A DNA stretch of 64,000 bases from assembly GCA_024636985.1 (NCBI GenBank), contig JAGXFY010000022.1, positions 41,569 to 105,568 of the forward strand. The letters are read 5' to 3'. This stretch comes from Petrocella sp024636985. GTDB taxonomy: Bacteria; Bacillota; Clostridia; Lachnospirales; Vallitaleaceae. The notes beneath the pieces are model-generated. The model was given only the letters and a program-made list of their open reading frames with translations. It was not told the origin of the DNA and did no database searches. The translations under genes and the position numbers were made by a program. This document shows, one piece after another, positions 45,376-54,455 of this stretch (position 1 is the first letter of the stretch; every line of letters begins with the position of its first letter).

Positions 45376-46116
45376 CTATAAGACTTTATTAAGAAAGTCA
45401 ATGGTTCTGGGTTCCTTAGGATGTTGAAATACTTCCTCCGGTGTACCTTGTTCGACTATATAGCCACCATCCATAAAGACGATTCTATCCGCTACTTCTC
45501 TTGCAAAACCAACCTCATGGGTTACAACAATCATGGTCATACCATCTGCTACCAGTTCCTTCATAACCGCTAATACTTCTCCAACCATTTCAGGGTCAAG
45601 AGCTGAAGTCGGCTCATCAAACAACATGATGTCCGGATTCATAGCAAGAGATCTAGCAATCGCGACACGTTGTTTTTGTCCACCTGAAAGTTGAGATGGA
45701 TAAGCTTCTGCTTTTTCGGGCATACCTACACGTTCTAGTAATTGCAAACACTTGACCTTGCTCTCTTCTTTGGTCATTGTTTTCAGATGCACCGGTGCAA
45801 GCATAATGTTTTCTGCAACTGTTTTATGGGCAAAAAGATTGAATTGTTGGAATACCATGCCTATGTTTTCCCGAACCTTGTTAATGTCCGTATGTTTATC
45901 TGTTATATTTACGTCATCAATAATAATTGTACCACCTGTAGCTGTCTCTAGCTGATTTAAGCAGCGAAGAAAAGTGGATTTCCCGCTTCCGGACGGTCCA
46001 AGTACGACGACAACTTCACCTTCGTAAATATCAATGCTGATTTCTTTTAGTACTTCCAGACTACCGAAGTTCTTCTTCAGATTATCGACATGAACAATCG
46101 TTTTTCTACCTTCCAC
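45376..46116 (-). CDS. Polar amino acid ABC transporter, ATPase
   Basis: 246-residue GlnQ/HisP-type ATPase energising uptake. Walker A GPSGSGKST, Q-loop VFQQFNLF, signature LSGGQKQRVAIARSL, Walker B IMLFDEPTSALD and switch His (VVTHEVGF) are all intact. It starts at GTG with GAGGAGGG, overlapping the permease gene by 11 bases. Substrate is an amino acid of unknown type. Confidence 0.95.
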   Translation of the reverse strand: MEGRKTIVHVDNLKKNFGSLEVLKEISIDIYEGEVVVVLGPSGSGKSTFLRCLNQLETATGGTIIIDDVNITDKHTDINKVRENIGMVFQQFNLFAHKTVAENIMLAPVHLKTMTKEESKVKCLQLLERVGMPEKAEAYPSQLSGGQKQRVAIARSLAMNPDIMLFDEPTSALDPEMVGEVLAVMKELVADGMTMIVVTHEVGFAREVADRIVFMDGGYIVEQGTPEEVFQHPKEPRTIDFLNKVL

Positions 46117-46774
46117 GGTTTACCCTCCTCTCAACTCTTTTAGCTATTTTACTAAGTGTAATTATAACGACCATATACATAATACCGACAATTGCCCATG
46201 TTTCCAGACTCTTAAAGGTATTACCGCTGATGGTTTTACCCATATTGGTAAGCTCTGGAAAACCGATAACTGAAAGAATGGATGTATCTTTTAGGGTAAT
46301 GATGAATTGATTAATAATTGATGGTATCATCGTGCGAATGGCTTGTGGCACCACAACCAATTGCATACTTTTTGCATACGTTAAACCTAAGCTTCTACTG
46401 GCTTCCATCTGCCCTCGGTCAACACTTTCAATTCCCGCACGAATAATCTCGGCCATGTAGGCACCACAGTTCATGGATAAGGCCATCGTACCGGCTTGCA
46501 AAGCTGTCAGTCTGAAATCCGTAACGCCCATCATTCTAATCGCCGTCGGTAAGCCAAAATAAATGAAGTATGCCAAAACAATCAAGGGAACGCCACGCAC
46601 TGCATCTACGTACGCAATTCCAAGAAAGTTAAAAAAACGATTGTGACCTACATTCATCAACGCAAAAATCATTCCGATAATCATAGCAAAAAACAATGAC
46701 AATAGGGTTAGCAATAAAGTCTTACCCAGTGCTCCAAGAAGCATCGAGCCATACGTTTGAATAATCAAGCTCAT
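46106..46774 (-). CDS. Polar amino acid ABC transporter, permease
   Basis: 222-residue membrane subunit of the HisM/GlnP type. About five hydrophobic segments. The EAA loop EASRSLGLTYAKSMQLVVVPQAIR couples to the ATPase, and DAVRGVPLIVLAYFIYFG is the conserved opening. It lies between the binding-protein and ATPase genes and after a hairpin that may lower its expression relative to the binding protein. Confidence 0.94.
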   Translation of the reverse strand: MSLIIQTYGSMLLGALGKTLLLTLLSLFFAMIIGMIFALMNVGHNRFFNFLGIAYVDAVRGVPLIVLAYFIYFGLPTAIRMMGVTDFRLTALQAGTMALSMNCGAYMAEIIRAGIESVDRGQMEASRSLGLTYAKSMQLVVVPQAIRTMIPSIINQFIITLKDTSILSVIGFPELTNMGKTISGNTFKSLETWAIVGIMYMVVIITLSKIAKRVERRVNRGR

Positions 46775-46828
46775 TGATTTGTTCTCCTTTTCATCATTAT
46801 TTTGATCTTAATACCTGATGATAACAAG

Positions 46829-46858
46829 AACGTGAGAGGCTTAAAAAGTCCCCCACGT
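46829..46858 (-). other. Hairpin between binding protein and permease genes
   Basis: Imperfect stem ACGTG/CACGT with further G-C pairs inside. No good T-run. It sits in the 110-base gap, where 3'-end stabilisers often raise binding-protein mRNA levels. Confidence 0.4.
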
Positions 46859-46884
46859 CCTAAGTAAAAACTAACTTGGTATTA

Positions 46885-47667
46885 TTATTTTAGATATGTA
46901 TTTATGATCTCTTCATATTTGCCGCTTGTTTTAATACTTTCTAATCCAGCATTAAACATATCCAGTAATTCTTGATTGGCTTCATCCATGATTGCGAATC
47001 CATAAGGAGAACCTTCATTTTCCATACCTTCAACAATCATAAGTGGTAGTTCACCTTCTTTAATAGAAGTTGCCATGATTGGTGTGTCTTCTACACATGC
47101 TGCACTGTTTCCAAGTGTAACATCTTGATACATTGTTGGTGAATCTTCAAATGTTGTAATTGTGAATCCATACTCATCTTTTAAGCTGTTTGCAAAATCA
47201 GCACCTGCTGTTGCATTTTTAACGGCTACGTTCTTGCCTGCAAGATCTTCAAAGCCTTTTATGTCACTGCCTTCAGCTACTACAAATGTTTGTGTTGCAT
47301 TGTAGTATCCGTCTGAGAAAATCCATCCTGAAGCCTTACGGTCTTCTGTGATTGAAGCACCTGCAATAATTGCATCCGCTTGTCCCGATTGAACAGCTGC
47401 GATTGCTGCATCCCAACCAAGACTTTGTAATTCATACTCAAATCCTTGATCTTCTGCGATTGCTGCTAACAAGTCTACGTCAATACCAACAAATTCATTG
47501 TTTTCATTGGTGTACTCAAATGGCTTAAAAACTGTGTCTGTTGCAATAACCCATTTCTTACCATTTGCTTGTTCTGTGGTTCCTTCTTCTGTCTCTTTGG
47601 AACCGCATCCGGCCAAAACACTCACCGCTAATACTGTTGAAAATAGTAACGCAAATAATTTTTTCAT
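46885..47667 (-). CDS. Polar amino acid ABC transporter, substrate-binding lipoprotein
   Basis: 260-residue extracellular binding protein. Signal peptide with lipobox (SVLAGC). Family 3 signature FVGIDVDLLAAIAEDQGF, then GRASITEDRKASGWIFSDGYY-like ASITEDRKASGW and FEDLAGKNVAVKNATAGADFA. GGAGGAG before the ATG and a consensus promoter upstream; it is the first and probably most expressed gene of the operon. Confidence 0.95.
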   Translation of the reverse strand: MKKLFALLFSTVLAVSVLAGCGSKETEEGTTEQANGKKWVIATDTVFKPFEYTNENNEFVGIDVDLLAAIAEDQGFEYELQSLGWDAAIAAVQSGQADAIIAGASITEDRKASGWIFSDGYYNATQTFVVAEGSDIKGFEDLAGKNVAVKNATAGADFANSLKDEYGFTITTFEDSPTMYQDVTLGNSAACVEDTPIMATSIKEGELPLMIVEGMENEGSPYGFAIMDEANQELLDMFNAGLESIKTSGKYEEIINTYLK

Positions 47668-47775
47668 AATAATTCTCCTCCGTTATGTTTCTAGATAAAA
47701 AAATAGAGCACAAGCCATATGCCATAATCGTATTACACGACAAACACCTTTGTCTTTCGCTCAAACTACTTTACT

Positions 47776-47804
47776 ATTATAGACAATTGTTAGGTTTTTG
47801 TCAA
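47776..47804 (-). promoter_or_regulatory. Consensus promoter of the amino acid ABC operon
   Basis: Perfect TTGACA-N17-TATAAT on the minus strand, 109 bases before the start codon. The long leader has a small GACAAA/TTTGTC hairpin. Confidence 0.85.
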
Positions 47805-47870
47805 GTTGTAATGATATCCAGTCGCGTTTCTAATGGTATGGATGGTTGTCATCAGGCTGATTGTTTGTAT

Positions 47871-48809
47871 CTAGTTAACTTTATGAAAGGCAATCCTCTC
47901 ATCTCCATTTTCGATGTATATAATCCCACATCTCACATAGCCATTCTTCTCCAAGAAACTGATCATAGGATCATTGTTTCTATGGGTATCAATGCGTATG
48001 TTCGGGTGCTGATTAAAGCACCAGTTAACACAAAAAGAAGCCACCCCCTTACTGCCTTTGGCTGAAGCAATCCGGTGTATCACAGCGTAGGGCGCGTCAT
48101 CCAACCAAGCGCCTTCAAATATCTCCAGATAAGTAGGATCAATGCCCACTTCAAAACAAAATGTGCCTACGATATGGTTATCTAAGACACATACATAGCT
48201 TCTATCTAGACTGATATCACTTTCAAGAAGTTCTCTCCTTGGATAATCCTCACCCCATTGGCCCGAATTGTTCTGTTTCTTCATAAATGCTCGTGCATCT
48301 GCATATATGATGAGTATCTCGTCTAGATCTTCTAATGTTGTTCTTCTGATTTTCATAATTGCCTCCATGTTGTAGTATTTAGTAACGCCCTTTTCACCCA
48401 ATGCATCCGCCCATTTTTCAATAATAAAGTCATAATAATAAATTCCCTTTTTCTTTTTGTTAATGGGATATAACAGAAACCAAATAAAAGATGGCAAACC
48501 AATCACCAGTAAATACAATGGACCAAGAAGTAGTGATTGCAGAGTATGACCATACTCATGAACTGACATCTTTTCAGATATCTCCCTTGAACAATTTGTA
48601 GGAACAAAGATAAATAATCCAAGAGATAACCCACTCTTAGCAGGCCACTGTGTTCGAACTGCCCCGTGATAAAGATTATGGCTACTTGTAATATTAAGTA
48701 AAAACACCAACAGGCCAGCTAAGGATTGAAGTAAGCCCCAGGTACACTGAAGAAGAATATAAATGATGAATGGTACAAATTTTTTTGTATTTTTCAAAGT
48801 ATGGACCAC
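47871..48809 (-). CDS. Membrane metalloprotease-like domain fused in frame to a GNAT acetyltransferase
   Basis: 312-residue frame. Residues 1-150: two to three hydrophobic segments and HEYGH (His84, His88) within SVHEYGHTLQSLLLGPLYLL, resembling a small clostridial membrane protein family that normally ends around EKWADALGEKG. Residues 152-312: a GNAT domain opening with MKIRRTTLEDLDEILIIYADA. An internal ATG at 48356 has a good GGAGG site 5 bases upstream, so the GNAT may also be made alone. Either two genes joined by loss of a stop, or a real fusion. Confidence 0.65.
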   Translation of the reverse strand: MVHTLKNTKKFVPFIIYILLQCTWGLLQSLAGLLVFLLNITSSHNLYHGAVRTQWPAKSGLSLGLFIFVPTNCSREISEKMSVHEYGHTLQSLLLGPLYLLVIGLPSFIWFLLYPINKKKKGIYYYDFIIEKWADALGEKGVTKYYNMEAIMKIRRTTLEDLDEILIIYADARAFMKKQNNSGQWGEDYPRRELLESDISLDRSYVCVLDNHIVGTFCFEVGIDPTYLEIFEGAWLDDAPYAVIHRIASAKGSKGVASFCVNWCFNQHPNIRIDTHRNNDPMISFLEKNGYVRCGIIYIENGDERIAFHKVN

Positions 48810-49059
48810 TCCTAATAATTACTGTACCCATTTCATCTGGTACTCAAGATTCTTTTTTCATTGATACTATCCGTCACATAATCTAGAGATAGGTACTCAC
48901 TTGATTTAATCTCATTTTCTTTTACATATTGTACCGTACAAGTTCAGATAATACTACTGCTTTCTGATTTAAATTTCACTCGTTCCTTTGAAGAATTGTA
49001 TACTATAAACCATTTAGAGATCAATAATGTGGTTTCCAATTAATTATATTGATTTTAAT
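48810..49059. other. Intergenic stretch without recognised gene
   Basis: AT-rich sequence between the GNAT fusion and the terminator of the glycosidase operon. I see no coding frame, repeat or clear promoter beyond scattered TATAAT-like boxes. Confidence 0.4.
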
Positions 49060-49095
49060 AAAATTAGGGAACCTCTTAAGAAGTTCCCTAATTTT
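49060..49095. terminator. Terminator of the glycyl radical/glycosidase operon
   Basis: Near-perfect palindrome with 13-base outer arms AAAATTAGGGAAC and complement, T-rich on both sides. It lies about 40 bases after the GH42 stop. Confidence 0.85.
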
Positions 49096-49136
49096 ATTAT
49101 ATTTATGAGTGCCTTATTATGCACAATAGTTTAATT

Positions 49137-51227
49137 TTATTTAGACCAACTAAAAACTGTACCACCTGATCCCTCAATGTTTAAAGTTAGCATTGTCTCT
49201 TTGGCCCCTTCACTTGAAAGCTTTTGAGCCTTAGTAAAATAAACATCTACAACAACTTCATCAAAATAGTGATTAACACCAACGATAATATACTGATCTT
49301 CTGTCTCAAGTAAGCGAAGAACTGGAGCTTGCAGTTCATCCGTTCGTTCACGATGATGTACTATTTTTTCAATGATTCCATACCCACCCCTATCCACATA
49401 GGACATCAGTAGACTTTCTAAAAAAATATTCTCTGTGGATTGATAAGCGTTAAATACATATGTACCAAACCAATAGGCTTTACCTTCACCAATATTATTG
49501 ACTGAATAAGCTGTAGTGCTGTCATTAAACAAACCTAGGATTTCAGCCGTTAAAGGTTTTACCATCTGATGATACATTTTACTTGGATAGTTTATATTAT
49601 TAAAGTCTGAAAAAGTCAGATTACTGTTAACCGGTATCTCTGTTAAGTCAAAATGTTTTAGTCCAAACAATTTTTCTAGAGCATAACTATGATTATCCAT
49701 GGTCCCAGCTTCGTCAAACAATCCAGGACATGCTTCTGAAATCAGTGTGCCGCCTTGCTTTACAAAAGAATAAAGGCTTTCTATTTCATTCTTTGATAAG
49801 GCTAATAACATTGGTAGATAAAGCACTTTAACACCTTGCTTAGCAATGTCATTAACATGATCTGCATGTAAGAAGCCCATAGGTATTCCATTTCTATAAG
49901 CCGCTTTGTAGATGCCATTGATACTGTCTACATAAAGCCTATCCATCTTTCCTGCTGAGTATGTCAAGACTTCTGTCTGTCTCGATATATAGATCGCATT
50001 TGAAGGCTTCACGCGTACCGCTTGATCTAGAAGACTGTTATTAAATAACTTGGCACATTCACCAGCTGCTAACGATCTTTCTGTATTTTCTCCTAAAAGT
50101 CCGGTCAACCCAAATCCAGGTGCTTCTATACCTGAGGGTTCCGGTGCATACTGCCAATAAACGCTTCCTTTTCCTCCCATCAGTACCGTATGATAATTCC
50201 ACAATATAATGTCGCGTCTCTTAGGGGTTTCTCCACCAAGAAGACCTGCTTTGCCACCGCCGCCTTGAAGCTCAACTTGGTAGAAACACTTACCGTCTGA
50301 TGCTTCGGCAACCATCTCATTATGCATCATATGTTTGTATAATTGATCTTTTTTCATGAGCCACTTGGGGAAGCTTGTCAATCCGAAAATATCTACTTCC
50401 TTTGCTAAAAGAAACTCATCACCAAGTTCATTGGCCAGCCCGCCAACTAGATCGTTACCAAGATAACCACTATAAGCAACATGTGTTTGAGTTTTAATAT
50501 TTGGCGCACCACGTTTTATTGCTTCAACTCGTATTCTAAGCCATCGTTGTAAGTTTTCAAGCCAAAATAAGCGCCAGTCCATCATATCTGCCCATGTACC
50601 AAACCTAGGTGGCGGAACAACTTCAGTCCAGCTTCTATAAGTTCTAAACCAAGCCGTGTTCAGATGCTCAATTAAGCCATATTTGTTCTTTAACCACAAA
50701 ATAAATTGTTTTTTTGAATGTTCACAGTAGCATAAAATATCTTCTCTATAATCATACATTGGCTCTAGATGGGGTTCATTCCATACATCCATCGATACAA
50801 TGCTCGTCTCATTCTTATAATGCTCTGCTGTTTTCTCTAAAAAGCGTGTAACAAGTTCTTCCGCCTTAGGATTGTCAAGACATAAACCTGGCCAGCCTCC
50901 AGATGGAAGATTGGCTGGACCACCATAAGTGATTTTCAGTCCGTCTTTTGTTTCATAATAAGCATCTTCGTTACCTTCACTTGTCCAGTAAGGCGCTCCC
51001 TCAGGAATAACATTGATGATGACACCAAGATTGTTTTTTTTAGCAATTATTATCAATTCATCCAGCTCACTAAAATCAAAGTCACCTGGTATTTTTTCAA
51101 TCCAATTCCAAACAGCCCACAGTTTGACCACGTTAAATCCAAGTTCTTTCATATTTTTCATGTCTCGCTCCCAACAATCTTTCATTGGAAATGGCGGACG
51201 GTAATATTGTGCACCATAATACATCAT
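49137..51227 (-). CDS. GH42-family beta-galactosidase-like glycosidase
   Basis: 696-residue cytoplasmic enzyme cleaving terminal beta-galactosides or related glycosides. A-domain barrel: MMYYGAQYYRPPFP, FNVVKLWAVWNWIEKIPGDF, acid/base Glu151 in SMDVWNEPHLEP and likely nucleophile Glu319 in CFYQVELQGG. The middle B-domain (trimerisation-like) and C-terminal beta domain are present. There is no signal peptide, so the substrate arrives through the ABC permeases encoded just upstream. It is the last gene of the operon. Galactose specificity is not certain; the family also takes arabinosides and other glycosides. Confidence 0.92.
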   Translation of the reverse strand: MMYYGAQYYRPPFPMKDCWERDMKNMKELGFNVVKLWAVWNWIEKIPGDFDFSELDELIIIAKKNNLGVIINVIPEGAPYWTSEGNEDAYYETKDGLKITYGGPANLPSGGWPGLCLDNPKAEELVTRFLEKTAEHYKNETSIVSMDVWNEPHLEPMYDYREDILCYCEHSKKQFILWLKNKYGLIEHLNTAWFRTYRSWTEVVPPPRFGTWADMMDWRLFWLENLQRWLRIRVEAIKRGAPNIKTQTHVAYSGYLGNDLVGGLANELGDEFLLAKEVDIFGLTSFPKWLMKKDQLYKHMMHNEMVAEASDGKCFYQVELQGGGGKAGLLGGETPKRRDIILWNYHTVLMGGKGSVYWQYAPEPSGIEAPGFGLTGLLGENTERSLAAGECAKLFNNSLLDQAVRVKPSNAIYISRQTEVLTYSAGKMDRLYVDSINGIYKAAYRNGIPMGFLHADHVNDIAKQGVKVLYLPMLLALSKNEIESLYSFVKQGGTLISEACPGLFDEAGTMDNHSYALEKLFGLKHFDLTEIPVNSNLTFSDFNNINYPSKMYHQMVKPLTAEILGLFNDSTTAYSVNNIGEGKAYWFGTYVFNAYQSTENIFLESLLMSYVDRGGYGIIEKIVHHRERTDELQAPVLRLLETEDQYIIVGVNHYFDEVVVDVYFTKAQKLSSEGAKETMLTLNIEGSGGTVFSWSK

Positions 51228-51249
51228 AAAAAAATCCTTCTTTCTATAA

Positions 51250-52080
51250 TTATCCTTTTACTGAACCTGCCGTCAAACCTGTTACGAGATATTTTTGCAT
51301 AAAAAATCCAATGATTATGATGGGCACCATAGTGATCGCTGCTGCCGCACTGGTTTTGCCCCAATCTACAGATAGCGCGCCCGTATATTTTGCAATTGCC
51401 ACTGTTAATGTATAGGTTTTTATATTGGTTAACTGTAAAGCAAACATTAATTCATTCCAAGAGTATTGCATCGTAAGAATAATAGCTGAACCTACCGCTG
51501 GCTTTAATAATGGAAATATGATGAGGAAAAGCGATTTCATTCTTGAACAACCCATTACTCTTGATGCTTCTAATAACTCCTTAGGCAAACTACGCATAAA
51601 TGAAAGCATAAGCCATGTAATAAAGGGTAGCTGAATTGCCGAATGGGCGATAATGGGTGCAAAGTAGGTACCTGTTAATCCTACTTTGTTCATCATAATA
51701 TACAGGGGAATTAAAATTGTTATCGTTGGTACGAGTTTACCAAGGATCATAAAAACGGAAAAATACTCTCCAAACTTAGATCGATAAATCAAAATACCAT
51801 AAGCTGTGAGCGTACCTAGTAGTATAACAATTATAGACGTACTAATCGCTACTACAGCTGAATTAAAAAAATACTTCATAAAATTATCATTGATTAAAAC
51901 TCTTTCAAAATGTTTTAATATTGGCATAAAAATTATTTCAGGCGGCATTGTCTTTATATCCAATGTTCGTCGAAATCCATTTGAAATAATTATATAAATA
52001 GGTATCACTGTCCATACTAGGAAGATGACTAAAATCAATTTTTCGATAACATTAAAATACCATTTCCCTTTAAATCTCAT
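51250..52080 (-). CDS. Carbohydrate ABC transporter permease (MalG type)
   Basis: 276-residue membrane subunit, six hydrophobic segments. EAA loop: ELLEASRVMGCSRMKSLFLIIFPLLKPA. It pairs with the MalF-type gene upstream (14 bases apart) and feeds the GH42 enzyme. No ATPase gene is in the operon, so a shared MsmX/UgpC-type ATPase elsewhere must drive it (inference from the family). Confidence 0.94.
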   Translation of the reverse strand: MRFKGKWYFNVIEKLILVIFLVWTVIPIYIIISNGFRRTLDIKTMPPEIIFMPILKHFERVLINDNFMKYFFNSAVVAISTSIIVILLGTLTAYGILIYRSKFGEYFSVFMILGKLVPTITILIPLYIMMNKVGLTGTYFAPIIAHSAIQLPFITWLMLSFMRSLPKELLEASRVMGCSRMKSLFLIIFPLLKPAVGSAIILTMQYSWNELMFALQLTNIKTYTLTVAIAKYTGALSVDWGKTSAAAAITMVPIIIIGFFMQKYLVTGLTAGSVKG

Positions 52081-52094
52081 TGTGCATCATCTCC

Positions 52095-53006
52095 TTATTT
52101 GTATTCTTCATGCTGAATTCGATTATTACGTATAAACGGAAGACCAAACAACAAAAATGCTAATAACATGGCAAATAGAGATATTGTTGATGCATAACTC
52201 ATATTCGTATTTACAAAGCCCTGATTAAACGCATAAATATTAACTGACATTGTTGAATTATTAGGTCCGCCTCCGGTAAGTGCATAAATAATATCAAATA
52301 TCTTGATTGTATCTACGCCACTAATTAATAAAATTACCATATACATAGGTGACAAAAATGGTAAAGTGATCTTTTGAAAAGCTCTAAATCCACCTGCTCC
52401 ATCTACATAGGCAGCTTCATAATACTCATGAGGTATGGATACTAAGCCTGCTGTCAATATTATGATTACAAACGGTGTCACTTGCCACCAGTGGGCAATA
52501 ATAATTGAAATTAGCGCTGTACTTTGTGAAGTTACACCCGGAAAGTCTTTTATGCCCAAACCAAAAAGTCCTAAAAACCAATAGAGTATGCCTTGGGGAT
52601 CATAAATATATCTCCAAATCAAACCAACAATTATTGGTGATACCAAGAGTGGCATTGTAATAATAGGCCGTAATATGGAGGACACCTTGTGACTTAGACG
52701 AAAAATTAATACAGCTGCTACAGTTCCAAAAAATAGGTCACCTGATATTGCTCCAACTGAAAACAATAAGGTTACAACCATACTTTTTATAGCCGTTGCA
52801 TCATTAAAAAATCGTATATAATTGTCAAAACCAAGAAAATCTCTTGCTAAATCAAAACCACCTAAGCTAAAGTCAAAAAAACTTATAAAAGTACCAAAGA
52901 ACAAAGGTATAATCATTACAAAGGTTATTAATAAAAGCGTAGGTAGAATTAACAAAAATGGTAATAAGTCTCCTCGTTCAAAAGACCAATTAAATTGTTT
53001 TTTCAT
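52095..53006 (-). CDS. Carbohydrate ABC transporter permease (MalF type)
   Basis: 303-residue membrane subunit with six hydrophobic segments and EAA loop EYYEAAYVDGAGGFRAFQKITLPFLSP. A long first periplasmic-side loop follows helix 1, as in this family. It lies after the binding-protein gene, separated by a GC-rich hairpin. The shared ATPase must come from elsewhere. Confidence 0.94.
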   Translation of the reverse strand: MKKQFNWSFERGDLLPFLLILPTLLLITFVMIIPLFFGTFISFFDFSLGGFDLARDFLGFDNYIRFFNDATAIKSMVVTLLFSVGAISGDLFFGTVAAVLIFRLSHKVSSILRPIITMPLLVSPIIVGLIWRYIYDPQGILYWFLGLFGLGIKDFPGVTSQSTALISIIIAHWWQVTPFVIIILTAGLVSIPHEYYEAAYVDGAGGFRAFQKITLPFLSPMYMVILLISGVDTIKIFDIIYALTGGGPNNSTMSVNIYAFNQGFVNTNMSYASTISLFAMLLAFLLFGLPFIRNNRIQHEEYK

Positions 53007-53033
53007 AAACTGTACACCTCTTCCAAAAAATTA

Positions 53034-53056
53034 AGGAGGTGGTATTACCACCTCCT
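53034..53056 (-). terminator. Attenuator-like hairpin between binding-protein and permease genes
   Basis: Perfect stem AGGAGGTGGT/ACCACCTCCT with an ATT loop and TAATTTTTT on the minus strand. It lies 10 bases after the binding-protein stop. It should stop part of the transcripts and leave more binding protein than permease. Its arm contains an AGGAGG and could also hide the permease ribosome binding site. Confidence 0.65.
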
Positions 53057-53065
53057 GGTGCTACA

Positions 53066-54403
53066 CTATTTTTTGTAATCGCTAAAATCTACATCTTTTA
53101 GCGTTTCTTGTAATTTTCTCATAGCTTCTTCAGGGTCAATATCCGTAGATGCGATCTCAGAAAGTGTTGCAATAAGTGCATCTTTCATTGTTTGTGTTTC
53201 TTTAAGTACAGGATCCATCTTTGCGCTTGATAACGCTTCCATAACAACCGCTATAAATGGTGCTGCCTCATTTACTTCTGCATCTTCACTTAAGGCTGTA
53301 ATGCCACTCACTTGTTGATTGATAAGCGTTTGTCTTTTTTCAATTTCAGGACTTGTAAACCACTTAATAAAATCAAAAGACTCTTGTGGTTTTTCTGTAT
53401 TCTTAGCAATTGCCCAAACCCAGAACTGATTGTTTCCAACGACATCACCGTTCTTACCTGGAAGTGGTGCATATTTAACGGTATCTACAATTCTTGATTG
53501 ATCTGGATCCGCATTAAGATTGGCCAATGCACTCATTGTAATGCCTATTGGTGCAAGTCCAGTTCTTACAGCTTCAGCAACATCATCATGGTGCCATGCA
53601 AGTGAACCATCTAAAGAATATTTTGCTAATTCATCGTAAGCTTTTGCAGCGTATATACTTTCTTCAGATGTGAAGTCTATCATGCCTTCTTCATTGAAGT
53701 AGTAGCCACCTGTTCCAAACAGTATTTGTGCATATACTTGTGTAGATGCGCCACCTTGCTTAGCCGGTAGTGCAATACCTGTTCCTTCTGTTTCTTTAAA
53801 GTACTTAGCCACTGCAATTAAATCATCTGTTGTCTTAGGTACTTCTAATCCAGCATTTTCAAGCGCAACTGAATCGTAAGTCAATATCAACGTCTGAGCA
53901 AAAGTTGGTAGTCCGTAAGTTTTTGAATCAATAACAGTACTGTCCATCATACTTTTTGAGTACATTGAAGTATCAAGTCCGCTCTCTTTGATGTACTCAT
54001 CAATTGGCAATAAGTAGCCGTTTTCTACGTATTCTTTCATCCAAAAATAGTTCACCCAAACTACATCATAGTTGCCATCGCCAGGTTTTGATTGAAAAGA
54101 TAGTATTTGTTTTTGTTTAAGATTACCATAATCTACATCATCCATTGTAACATTTGAATCGGCATAATCCTTTATAATTTCTTTTTGCGTGTCCGCATGA
54201 GGCCCTGCCCATCTTGATACAAACAATGAAGTCGGTTCTTTAGCCACTTCTGTTGCTTCTTCTGTTACTTCTTCTGTTACTTCTTCTGTTACTTCAGTTT
54301 CACTTGTTTCTTCTTTTGCAACATTCTCTTTGTTCGTACACCCCACACTAAATAGTACTACCAACATTAATAACATCCCAATGATTCTTTTCTTTTTACA
54401 CAT
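53066..54403 (-). CDS. Extracellular sugar-binding lipoprotein of an ABC transporter
   Basis: 445-residue family 1 solute-binding protein. Signal peptide MCKKKRIIGMLLMLVVLFSV with lipidated Cys22 (FSVGC). A Glu/Thr repeat linker (TEEVTEEVTEEATE) follows, then the two-lobed fold (DVVWVNYFWMKEYVENGYLLPI, YGLPTFAQTLILTYDSV). The start is the ATG after GGAGAAGG. It delivers an oligosaccharide or glycoside to the MalF/G pair downstream; the ligand is unknown. Confidence 0.94.
   Translation of the reverse strand: MCKKKRIIGMLLMLVVLFSVGCTNKENVAKEETSETEVTEEVTEEVTEEATEVAKEPTSLFVSRWAGPHADTQKEIIKDYADSNVTMDDVDYGNLKQKQILSFQSKPGDGNYDVVWVNYFWMKEYVENGYLLPIDEYIKESGLDTSMYSKSMMDSTVIDSKTYGLPTFAQTLILTYDSVALENAGLEVPKTTDDLIAVAKYFKETEGTGIALPAKQGGASTQVYAQILFGTGGYYFNEEGMIDFTSEESIYAAKAYDELAKYSLDGSLAWHHDDVAEAVRTGLAPIGITMSALANLNADPDQSRIVDTVKYAPLPGKNGDVVGNNQFWVWAIAKNTEKPQESFDFIKWFTSPEIEKRQTLINQQVSGITALSEDAEVNEAAPFIAVVMEALSSAKMDPVLKETQTMKDALIATLSEIASTDIDPEEAMRKLQETLKDVDFSDYKK
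54252..54297. repeat. 12-bp tandem repeat in the binding-protein gene
   Basis: About three and a half copies of the unit GTTACTTCTTCT. It encodes the Thr-Glu-Glu-Val/Ala linker after the lipid anchor. The period of four codons keeps the frame when copies are gained or lost. Confidence 0.7.
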
Positions 54404-54455
54404 AATATACCTTCTCCTTTTTTCTATTTTCGACTCTTTTATAAGAGTCAAATTT

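Noticed and set aside
47685..48065. Plus-strand 126-codon frame
   Set aside because: It lies opposite the minus-strand GNAT fusion gene and the amino acid transporter promoter. Codon use and composition show no protein-like features.
45376..54403. A sugar ABC ATPase for the MalF/G permeases in this region
   Set aside because: The only ABC ATPase nearby (45376-46116) is of the polar amino acid type and belongs to its own operon.
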